Below are positions 1 to 5,833 of a stretch of DNA of 13,841 nucleotides, in pieces. The notes under the pieces were generated by a model. The model saw only the letters and a list, made by a program, of their open reading frames with translations, did no database searches and had not been told where the DNA came from. Every line of letters begins with the position of its first letter. Position 1 is the stretch's first letter. Made by a program: the position numbers and the translations under genes. The DNA is from Planctomycetota bacterium. Lineage in GTDB: Bacteria > Planctomycetota > Planctomycetia > Pirellulales > Pirellulaceae. The DNA lies in the NCBI GenBank assembly GCA_026692885.1, contig JAPLNJ010000730.1, positions 1 through 13,841 of the forward strand, given 5' to 3'.

Positions 1-71
1 GGCAGGAGTTCGTCCCCACCCGCGATCCCGCGGCCGGCTTGGTCCAGGCCATCAAACTGTGCGACGTTTGA
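1..71 (+). CDS. C-terminal end of an unidentified protein (partial)
   Basis: An open frame runs in from the left edge (first full codon at 3) and ends at TGA 69-71. It encodes 22 visible residues, QEFVPTRDPAAGLVQAIKLC then DV. Nearly all third codon positions are G or C, as expected of a real gene in this genome, so this is probably the true end of a CDS that starts outside the window. Too little is visible to name a family. About 380 bases without a convincing gene separate it from the next gene, so it is probably not in the same transcript as the 451-1621 pair. Confidence 0.6.
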   Translation, partial: QEFVPTRDPAAGLVQAIKLCDV

Positions 72-90
72 ACGGTCGACCGAAGGCATT

Positions 91-249
91 GATCGTAACT
101 TTGCGCAAAACGCTAGCAGCAGGAGGTCAGGGTGGCTGGGGCAGAGCGCAGCGATGCCCCAGAAACCGGGTACTGGGGCTTCGCTTAGGCTCAACCGCCA
201 GCCACCCTGGCTGCTGCTGGCATTGACAGCCGTGCGCAACCTTACGATC
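91..249. repeat. Nested palindromic intergenic element
   Basis: The gap between genes (72-450) is dominated by this large imperfect palindrome. The outer arms are GATCGTAACTTTGCGCAA (91-108) and TGCGCAACCTTACGATC (233-249). The next pair is AGCAGCAG (115-122) with CTGCTGCT (211-218). Inside lies the 12-bp perfect pair CAGGGTGGCTGG (128-139) and CCAGCCACCCTG (198-209). Innermost is GCCCCAG (156-162) with CTGGGGC (173-179). The element could fold into one long cruciform or RNA hairpin and looks like a miniature, non-coding mobile or REP-type sequence. A variant of its right end recurs at 5293-5314. I see nothing convincing in 250-436. Confidence 0.75.
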
Positions 250-436
250 AAGGTTCACACACAGCGAGTCCGTCGGACATTTTCAAGCGGCCAGATGTCG
301 GCTCCGCCGATCGACGCAAACCGCTGCCTGCCAGCAGGTTGCATGCATTCGAAAAATTCTTGGTGCGTCGTGTCGTCTTTGTTGATAGAGGCGGTTGCTG
401 CCGCCGGCTTGTCACAGGCAAAGTCGAATGGCATTC

Positions 437-442
437 AGGAGG
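437..442 (+). promoter_or_regulatory. Shine-Dalgarno site that fixes the start at 451
   Basis: A perfect AGGAGG lies 8 nt before ATG 451. This supports the short 85-aa reading frame over the longer open frame that begins at 154 inside the palindromic element. Confidence 0.8.
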
Positions 443-450
443 CAAAGGGC

Positions 451-708
451 ATGAACGAAGCGAACCAGGATTCCTTGCCACAGATCGAACAGTGGCTCGA
501 TCAGCACTGGGACGAAATCGGCCGACGGGCGGCGGCGAGGACGGCGGGGACGGTGTTCTGGAACCGCCGCATCCAGCGAATCAATGGGGTTCTGGGCACG
601 GCGGTGTTGCTGATGGCCGCACAAGTTGCCTCGGGCTTCTTGCTCCTGACCAGACTCCAGGGGGTCGCATCCAGTCTGTCGGAAATTGTGCGGCTGACGC
701 AGGCGTAA
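451..708 (+). CDS. Small single-span membrane protein (85 aa)
   Basis: No family is recognised. The start at ATG 451 is chosen for its AGGAGG ribosome-binding site; the open frame continues upstream but only through repeat DNA. Residues 1-40 are acidic then basic (DSLPQIEQWLDQHWDEIGRR) and probably cytoplasmic. Residues about 46-69 (GVLGTAVLLMAAQVASGFLL) form one hydrophobic segment. The short tail is polar. Only 52 bases separate it from the 286-aa membrane coiled-coil gene downstream, which also has a strong ribosome-binding site, so the two are likely co-transcribed and may form a membrane complex. It may be a small partner or anchor for that protein, but this is inference from position. 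Confidence 0.75.
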   Translation: MNEANQDSLPQIEQWLDQHWDEIGRRAAARTAGTVFWNRRIQRINGVLGTAVLLMAAQVASGFLLLTRLQGVASSLSEIVRLTQA

Positions 709-760
709 TGGGCACAGGTTATCTCTTAGGTTATCTCTCAAGGCTCAAAGGAGACGAACG

Positions 761-1621
761 ATGGTACGAAGCATTTTGGCGATGGTCGGGTTGTTGACGC
801 TGCTGGCCGGTCTGGCCATCTGGCAGTTCGGATTCTTCTCGAAGAAGGTGCAGGAGGTCACTAACCAGATCGAACGCGAGACAGCCGTGGCGCGGGCGGA
901 AGGCATGATTCGCGACACCGAGCGCCGGGCCGCTGAGTTGACGGAAAAGGCACGGAAACTGCGGATCGACGCGCGGGCCAAGGAGCTTGCCGTCGAACGT
1001 GAAGCCGCGCAAGTGCAGAAGACGCGGCTGGCGCTGGCCGCCCTGGCCAACGCCGCTCGGGAGGCCGGTTTGCCGAAGCCCACTGAGGCTGGCGAAGACG
1101 ACCTGAAGAAGACGTTGGTCTTCGCGGGGCGGTCATTGACGGGGGCCGAACTTTACCACACGCTCGAACGTTGGCAGGCGGACGTGCAACGCGACGAACG
1201 TAAGGTCAGCACGACCACCAAGCTGACCGATCGCATCCGCGTTGCGGCGGACCAATTGGAGAGCAAGCAACGGAAAATGGTAGCCAGCGTCAGCGATGTC
1301 CGGACGCGGCTGGATGAATTGAACATGCAGCGCGATCTGGCCAAAGTGGAACAGGAACTGGCCGAATTGGGCGCCAACTTGCGGGGGGACTTCGCGGGCG
1401 ACCTGGGCCGCGCGATGGACACGCTGCAAAAGGAAATCGACGAGTTGCAGGCCACCAGCGAGGTGCTTGGCAAACAGCCGGACCAGGGTCCGGCCCTGAC
1501 GCCGGACGACGTGCTGGCCGGACAACAAGCCGAACTCTCGGTGCAACAACAGTTGGATACGCTGTGGGAGACGCCGGCAGGGAAAGCAAAGGCAAAGGCG
1601 AAGGCGAAGGCGAAGAACTAA
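761..1621 (+). CDS. Membrane-anchored coiled-coil protein with Lys-Ala tail (286 aa)
   Basis: The family is not recognised. The start at ATG 761 is supported by AAAGGAG at 747-753. Residues about 5-25 (ILAMVGLLTLLAGLAIWQFG) form one N-terminal hydrophobic segment, an uncleaved anchor or signal anchor. Residues about 30-245 are almost entirely charged helix with heptad-like spacing, such as KKVQEVTNQIERE and KVEQELAELGANLRGD, so a long coiled coil is likely. The C-terminus ends in alternating Lys-Ala residues encoded by a tandem hexanucleotide (1583-1618), which is prone to slippage. The general build (anchor plus long helix) resembles PspA/Vipp1-like or envelope-spacer proteins, but I see no diagnostic motif. 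It probably forms an operon with the 85-aa membrane protein just upstream. Confidence 0.8.
   Translation: MVRSILAMVGLLTLLAGLAIWQFGFFSKKVQEVTNQIERETAVARAEGMIRDTERRAAELTEKARKLRIDARAKELAVEREAAQVQKTRLALAALANAAREAGLPKPTEAGEDDLKKTLVFAGRSLTGAELYHTLERWQADVQRDERKVSTTTKLTDRIRVAADQLESKQRKMVASVSDVRTRLDELNMQRDLAKVEQELAELGANLRGDFAGDLGRAMDTLQKEIDELQATSEVLGKQPDQGPALTPDDVLAGQQAELSVQQQLDTLWETPAGKAKAKAKAKAKN
1583..1618 (+). repeat. Hexanucleotide repeat encoding the Lys-Ala tail
   Basis: Six AAR codons alternate with five GCR codons immediately before the final AAC and the TAA stop. The result is a strongly basic tail that could contact RNA, DNA or acidic membrane lipids. The copy number is likely to vary between strains because the tract is almost a perfect short tandem repeat. 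Confidence 0.8.
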
Positions 1622-1642
1622 CACGTAGGCACGGCCGCAGGA

Positions 1643-1695
1643 TAACTCCCTCGCCCAGGTACTCCGGGGAGATGGGTGGGGTGCGGGGCGAAGAT
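1643..1695. repeat. Copy of a dispersed 'GGTACTCCGG' palindromic intergenic repeat
   Basis: This stretch carries CCTCGCCC, then GGTACTCCGGGGAGA, then a G-rich tail (GGGTGGGGTGCGGGGCG). The same order of blocks occurs at 10220-10245 (CCTCGCCCCGGTACTCCGGAGA) and, in inverse orientation, near 10420-10450. It appears to be a short non-coding repeat family of this genome sitting just after a gene end, and could act as a transcript-end hairpin. Confidence 0.55.
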
Positions 1696-1730
1696 GCAAA
1701 TGGCGAAGCTATTTCTCGGCCAGTCCTAGA

Positions 1731-1903
1731 CGAGTCTCTCCGCGACTCGATGTGCGCCTCGGAGAGACGCCCCCACGTGGTCCGGTCTCTCCGAGACCGG
1801 GCTTCGCGTCTCGGAGAGACGCGGCCACGTGAACGAGTCTCTCCGAGACTCGTTCCGGTCTCGGAGAGACCGGTCTACGTGGTGTCACCGTCTGTCCGCA
1901 GAC
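1731..1903. repeat. Ordered array of paired hairpins with CACGTG spacers
   Basis: Six short palindromes share the core CTCTCCGAG or its complement and alternate in orientation. They lie at 1731-1749, 1754-1770, 1782-1800, 1806-1822, 1834-1852 and 1855-1873. They group as three pairs with a period of 51-52 bases. Each pair is followed by a CACGTG or TACGTG word (1775-1780, 1826-1831, 1877-1882). A diverged seventh hairpin, CCGTCTGTCCGCAGACGG, lies at 1888-1905. Stem bases differ between copies (CGAG, GCG, CCGG) but stay paired. Together with the repeat at 1643-1695, it fills the gap 1622-1976, which shows no other gene. Confidence 0.85.
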
Positions 1904-1976
1904 GGTACAATCCAGGCCGGACACACACCGGTCAGTGTTGGTTTTCGATTCGTTGCGACGTCCACGGCGTGCATAC

Positions 1977-2426
1977 ATGGCCTCCACTGACGACGAAGAA
2001 ACCGCGAAGCGGACACTGTGCCAGTTGATTCGGGGCGTGGCGCACGCGAGGAAACAGCGGCAGTTGCATGAGGCGTTGTTCGATCTGCACCAGGCGGCGT
2101 GGCCGGTCCTGCGGCGGCGAATCACGCGCGGCCTTAGACGCTACCGGGTCTACGGGCAGGGCGCGTCACTAAAGGAAGCCGATGACATTTTCAACGATTT
2201 GCTGTGGCGCGTGGCTAATGCCGCGAAACGTTTTCGCGGCACAACCGATGCCGAGGCTGAAGCGTGGCTGGGGAAGATCGCGAAGAACTTGATCAAAGAC
2301 TCGGTGAAGACGGCCTTCAAACGCAGCAAACGCTGGCGGTTTCTGGAGCGGCTGTGGCGCGAAATCTGGGGGCACGAATTCCCACCGAACAAGTCTGAAC
2401 AGGAGCGGGACGATGAGGACGATTAG
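1977..2426 (+). CDS. Sigma-70 region-2-like protein lacking region 4 (149 aa)
   Basis: This resembles the N-terminal half of an ECF-type RNA polymerase sigma factor. Residues 31-58 (HEALFDLHQAAWPVLRRRIT...) match region 2.1. Residues 67-88 (EADDIFNDLLWRVANAAKRF) match region 2.2, the core-polymerase contact. Residues 91-118 (DAEAEAWLGKIAKNLIKDSV...) match regions 2.3/2.4, the -10 contact. No region 4 helix-turn-helix follows; the protein ends in an acidic tail (SEQERDDEDD). ATG 1977 is preferred, with GTG 1935 as the alternative; neither has a clear ribosome-binding site. Its last 14 bases overlap the start of the lipoprotein/FGE gene, so the two are probably translationally coupled. It may be a single-domain sigma regulator, or a factor whose 3' half was lost. 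I am confident of the region 2 resemblance but not of activity. Confidence 0.7.
   Translation: MASTDDEETAKRTLCQLIRGVAHARKQRQLHEALFDLHQAAWPVLRRRITRGLRRYRVYGQGASLKEADDIFNDLLWRVANAAKRFRGTTDAEAEAWLGKIAKNLIKDSVKTAFKRSKRWRFLERLWREIWGHEFPPNKSEQERDDEDD
2401..2405 (+). promoter_or_regulatory. Shine-Dalgarno site for the DGR target gene, inside the sigma-like gene
   Basis: AGGAG lies 7 nt before ATG 2413 and inside the 3' end of the upstream gene. It decides the start of the downstream gene: the alternative GTG codons near the hydrophobic segment (2539, 2542, 2548) would leave no basic N-terminus and have no comparable site. Confidence 0.7.
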
Positions 2427-2453
2427 GCGGATAGCGCAGACACGGCTAAGTTC

Positions 2454-2515
2454 GTCGTTTCGTAGAGCGGAATTCATTCCGCTTCTCACGGAGTGGATTG
2501 ACGTCCGTTCTACGA
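2454..2515. repeat. Palindromic repeat translated inside the target gene's N-terminus
   Basis: An internal palindrome GCGGAAT-TC-ATTCCGC (2467-2482) and the pair ACGGA (2489-area) / TCCGT lie between outer arms CGTAGAGCGGA and TCCGTTCTACG. In the target frame it reads RAEFIPLLTEWIDVRST without a stop and precedes the signal segment. It looks like a REP/MITE-type intergenic repeat that has become coding sequence, giving this lipoprotein an unusually long N-terminal region (about 41 residues before the hydrophobic core). Confidence 0.65.
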
Positions 2516-2607
2516 CGAACCCAACCGCGGCGACCAAGGTGGTGATTGTGGTCGCCGCGTTGCTGCTGGTGGCACTGGACGGCTGCTCGCGAACGAACCC
2601 GAACCAG

Positions 2608-2652
2608 CCTGTACCCGTACCCGCACCCGTACCCGCACCCGTACCCGCACCA
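2608..2652 (+). repeat. Dodecamer repeat encoding Val-Pro-Ala-Pro
   Basis: The tract alternates GTACCC and GCACCC hexamers, producing PVPAPVPAPVPAP directly after the presumed lipidated cysteine. It is a flexible or rigid stalk, typical of a spacer that holds a lipoprotein domain away from the membrane. Length variation by slippage is likely. Confidence 0.8.
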
Positions 2653-4831
2653 GCGGACCCGCCCGCAGCCGCCGAATCGCCGTTGACCCAGCGTCTGGCG
2701 GAGCAACTTTTGGCCCTGAAAGATCTTCAGCAGAAACGCCACACCCTGCTCCTGGACTTCAAAGTCGAACTGGCTCAATTGGCTGCCGACTTGAAGACCA
2801 GCATCCGCCGTCAAGGGTTGGAGCTGGACCAGGCCCTCCAGCAACTCAAACAGCCGCCGCCGCAAGGACCGCTGCCCGAATTGGCGCTGAAGTACCGGCG
2901 CTGTGCCGCCTTGCAGGTCTCGATCCAACGGCTAAAAGAGACGATCGACAGCGATCAAATCCGGCTCGGCAAACTGGATTTCGCCGAAGCCAATCTCCGT
3001 CAACAGGATCGCTTGGAAGGCGTTTCGATTCCGGCTGAGCGCGAAAAGGCGGAGAAGCTCCTGGAAGAAGCGAAACAACGAGACCAATTCAATCTTGACG
3101 ACATCTTAACAAACCCGACCTTGGCCAAAGAAATGGAGGACGCTTTTCAACATGTCCAGCAGAACATCCGGCAGCGGGTGAGTCTGCTGCCGACACGCAC
3201 CGAGAAATCGCTGGACGAACTATGGAAACTGTCCACGCTCGATTTTCCGGCCAGCGGTTTGGCGGAACGGAATCTGCTCGATGCCATGCGGGAACATCTT
3301 GCCGCCGGCCAGGCGGAAGCGGCGCGGCGGCTGGCGGCGTCGCGGCCCGAATTCGCCATCTTCGCCCTGCACGAGTGCCTGGGCAAGGTGCGTTCCGAGC
3401 TGGAGAAATACGGGCAGCCGCTCAGCTGGAAAGCCGACTGCTTGCAGCAGCTCGACCAGACGCAGGTGGCGTTGTCCGAACAGCTTGCAGGCCCGTACCT
3501 CGCGGCGATTGAAAACGCGGTCCCCGAGGCCCGCAAGAAACAAGACTGGAGCCCGGTGCTCGATCTGCTGGAAGAGGTTCTGCGGCTCGCTCCCAAGGCC
3601 GCCAAGTTACCGGACTTGATCCGCGAGATCGACGTGTTGCTCGAATGGCGGGAAAGTGCGGGCGACCTGGACGCCGCCGTGGCTCGCAAGCGGTTCCAAT
3701 TGCTGCGTCAGCAGGTTCTGCCGGGAACCGTGTATGAGCCACCGGCAGCAGCGTCAGCTAAACTATCGCCCAAACCGGCCCTATCGGCCGGCAGGGCAAC
3801 CCCAGCCGCTGCCTCGCCGCCTCCGACGCCGGCCTCGCGAATCGCTCCCGGCGAAATCGATTTCGCCGCGTGGCAACGTGCCCACGAGACGTTACACGTA
3901 GCATCGCGACGTTATCTCGCTTTGGAAGTCGAACTCAAGTCCATTCTGGTCGACTACGAGAAATCCGCGGGCAAGGCGCAGCAGAAGCAAACCAAGCTGG
4001 AACAACAGCGGCGGGCCGTCGAAGCGGCACTTACCGTCCAAGACCGCGCCGAACAGGATGTCTTCAACCAGTATGCCCGTCTGATCGCCAAACGTCAGCA
4101 AGCCTACGAACACCTGATGAAAACCCTGGGTATGAAAAAGACGGCGGCGGAACCGGTCCAAGTCGAACGGCAGATTGCCGCACTGAAGGCAGAACAGCAG
4201 CCGTATGCCGCCGGCAACGAACGAGTCGGCAAGCGAGGCCCCGCCCTCGACGCGGTGGCCGTCGCACGCGCTGTCGGATTCACCGGATTGACACCTGGAG
4301 ACGTGTTCCTGTTGACGTACAAGGGCATCGACCTCCGGTTGCACTGGTGTCCGCCCGGCAGCTTTGCCACGGGCAGTCCGGCCAACGAATCCGGCCGCAG
4401 CGACAATGAGGGCCAAGTCAGTGTGACGCTCTCAGCCGGATTCTGGATGGTGGAGACTGAAACCACCCAGCGGCTTTGGCAAGCGGTCATGGGTGCCAAC
4501 ATCCGGCAACAGGCCGCCACCGCAGGCTCTGGCAATTCGCTGTACGGCGAAGGCCCGGACTACCCGATGTACTACGTCAATCATGACGAGGCGACGGAGT
4601 TCTGCCGCAAGCTGAGCGATCAATTACGCGAGAGTGGGAGCTTGCCGGACGGCTGGCAAATCATGCTGCCGACGGAAGCGCAGTGGGAATACGCCTGCCG
4701 AGCCGGATCGAAGACTGCCTTCAGCTGTAGAAGCGAAACGGGGCAATTGGAGCAGTACGCTTGGTTCCCGCGACGGTTGGCAGGATAAACTGGTCGGCGG
4801 AACGGATCCCGATGGACCGAAGTCGGCCTCC

Positions 4832-4949
4832 TACCGGGTGGATCGCGGCGGCAGTTGGCGCGACACGACCGCGTACTGCCGGTCGGCGGACCGTATCAGG
4901 GGCTCGCCGTCGTCCCGGGACTTCAACCTGGGCTTCCGGCTGGCCGCAG
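4832..4949 (+). other. DGR variable repeat (VR) at the 3' end of the FGE target
   Basis: This stretch encodes YRVDRGGSWRDTTAYCRSAD followed by RIRGSPSSRDFNLGFRLAA in the +1 frame. In DGR targets with this fold, the framework RV-x-RGGSW, CRSA-x-R, SP and NLGFRLA is fixed and the residues between vary. Here the between-positions are D, RDTTA, D, IRG and SSRDF. The last 20 bases, GGGCTTCCGGCTGGCCGCAG (4930-4949), are repeated exactly at 6597-6616. This matches the expected constant 3' end (IMH) shared by VR and template repeat. Adenine-specific change cannot be shown because the template itself is missing. Confidence 0.75.
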
Positions 4950-5009
4950 TCCAGTCCCCACGCTGAGCCAAGTCAGCAGCAGGAAGCGAGCGGAGCCGGG
5001 AGCGCAGGC

Positions 5010-5051
5010 CGAAGGGGTTCGTGCGTAGCGGAGCGGAGTCGAACCCCTTCG
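5010..5051. other. Perfect 12-bp stem-loop downstream of the VR
   Basis: CGAAGGGGTTCG (5010-5021) pairs exactly with CGAACCCCTTCG (5040-5051) across an 18-nt loop. It lies 60 bases after the variable repeat. There is no T-run, so it is a poor intrinsic terminator. In the Bordetella phage DGR a hairpin just after the VR helps target recognition, but there it sits only a few bases from the IMH, so equivalence is uncertain. A weaker 5-bp stem, GCTGA (4962-4966) with TCAGC (4973-4977), is closer. The gap 4967-5341 holds this, the repeat below and no gene. Confidence 0.6.
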
Positions 5052-5204
5052 AGCCGTAGTGGACGGCGCAGCGACAGCAGGTGAACAAACGTCCCGGACC
5101 CCGCCAGAGAGTGTACAAACGAACACTTTATTGTTGGAGTCGGTGTGAGAATTTCGGCAGCTAGAAGTCTCCGCCACGGGGCGTGTCGCGAAGGGCATGA
5201 GGTT

Positions 5205-5314
5205 AAGCGGCAAAGCCGCTTGTCGTAACCCGAAGCGTAAGCGAGGACGAATGGACGTCCAGCCTTTTTCCTCGCTAACGCTTCGGACTACGGTGCGCAA
5301 ACTTCTGATCAAGG
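5205..5314. repeat. Composite palindromic intergenic repeat before the HRDC gene
   Basis: It begins with a hairpin AAGCGGC-AAA-GCCGCTT (5205-5221). It continues with an inverted pair, CCGAAGCGTAAGCGAGGA (5230-5247) and TCCTCGCTAACGCTTCGG (5269-5286), and ends with GTGCGCAAACTTCTGATCAA plus GG (5293-5314). The last block matches the right end of the element at 91-249 (232-253) at 19 of 22 positions. This supports a dispersed non-coding repeat family. It separates the target gene from the HRDC/RT pair and may carry their transcription signals. Confidence 0.7.
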
Positions 5315-5341
5315 CCTCATCGCGTCAGGGAGTTGAAATTC

Positions 5342-5833
5342 ATGGCATTTCGCTTTTTCTGCATCCCGGCCGTGCGCAGCGAGGCGGCGGAGACGGAGTT
5401 GAACGTCTTCTTGCGATCCCACCGCGTTGTCGAGATCAAACGCCGTTGGATCGAACAAGGCAGCAACTCGTTCTGGTCGTTTGCCGTGGAGTACTTGGAA
5501 TCGTCGGCCGGATCGCCCGCTCCTTTCAAGACAGCGCCGGGCAAAGGCCGAATCGACTACCGCGAAAAGTTCCAGCCGGCGGATTTTGTCGTCTTCGCCA
5601 AGTTGCGCGAATTGCGGAAGTTGATCGCACAGGAGGAGACGGTGCCGGTGTACACGATCTTTACCAACGACCAGTTGGCGCAGATGGTGGAAACCAGGAC
5701 ACGGACGAAAGCCGCACTGAAGCAGATTGCCGGTTTGGCCGAGGCTCGCATCGAAAAATACGGTGACCGCGTGCTGGAATTGTTGCAGCAAGAATGGAAG
5801 GACACGGATGAAAAGAGCACGCCGCCTGTTTGA
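5342..5833 (+). CDS. HRDC-domain accessory protein of the DGR (163 aa)
   Basis: Residues about 80-150 form an HRDC domain, a nucleic-acid-binding helical bundle named from RecQ helicases and RNase D. Typical features are FAKLRELRKLIAQEETVPVY, TIFTNDQLAQMVETR, IAGLAEARIEKYGDRVLELL. Residues 1-75 (FRFFCIPAVRSEAAETELNV, FLRSHRVVEIKRRWIEQG, SFWSFAVEYLE) form a separate N-terminal domain that I associate with DGR-linked HRDC proteins. These are the alternative to the Avd accessory protein and are thought to help cDNA synthesis or homing by binding nucleic acid. ATG 5342 is chosen for AGGGAG at 5327-5332. The gene overlaps the reverse transcriptase by 26 bases, implying coupled translation. It appears intact. 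Confidence 0.88.
   Translation: MAFRFFCIPAVRSEAAETELNVFLRSHRVVEIKRRWIEQGSNSFWSFAVEYLESSAGSPAPFKTAPGKGRIDYREKFQPADFVVFAKLRELRKLIAQEETVPVYTIFTNDQLAQMVETRTRTKAALKQIAGLAEARIEKYGDRVLELLQQEWKDTDEKSTPPV

Larger units (their letters stand above)
2413..4966 (+). pseudogene. DGR target: lipoprotein/coiled-coil protein with C-terminal FGE-sulfatase domain, frameshifted
   Basis: The first frame runs 2413-4788 (791 aa). Residues 42-58 (KVVIVVAALLLVALDGC) look like a lipoprotein signal with a possible lipidated Cys58. A Val-Pro-Ala-Pro repeat follows (66-80), then long charged helices (about 95-420 and 485-600). From about residue 625 there is an FGE-sulfatase/SUMF1 domain: WCPPGSFATGSP, GFWMVETETTQRLWQAVMG and LPTEAQWEYACRAG are typical. 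After LEQYAWF the frame reads PRRLAG and stops. The family continues instead in the +1 frame from about 4772 (DGWQDKLVGGTDPDGP, then YRVDRGGSW, CRSADR, NLGFRLA) to TGA 4964-4966. The usual segment between these parts ([23 protein letters not shown] in relatives I remember) is missing. An internal deletion of a length not divisible by three therefore disrupted the domain. The intact protein would have been a surface-anchored, ligand-binding C-type-lectin-fold protein. Confidence 0.85.

Noticed and set aside
154..450. N-terminal 99 codons of the long open frame that contains the 85-aa protein
   Set aside because: It begins inside a palindromic repeat and has no ribosome-binding site, whereas ATG 451 has a perfect AGGAGG at correct spacing.
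1731..1903. CRISPR array
   Set aside because: The repeating units are short palindromes that alternate orientation and have very short conserved spacers. There are no unique spacers of constant length and no cas genes.
1574..2028. Open frame running from the end of the coiled-coil gene through the hairpin array
   Set aside because: It reads through palindromic repeats, has no ribosome-binding site, and its translation (SERRPHVVRSLRDRASRLGE) is simply the repeat.
5005..5055. tRNA gene (GGTTCG and TCGAACCCC look like T-arm words)
   Set aside because: The words belong to one 12-bp stem-loop; no cloverleaf with acceptor, D and anticodon arms can be drawn around them.
5080..5341. Intact template repeat between target and HRDC gene
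   Set aside because: No match to the RGGSW-CRSA-NLGFRL nucleotide framework or to the 20-nt IMH is present there; the region is palindromic repeat DNA.
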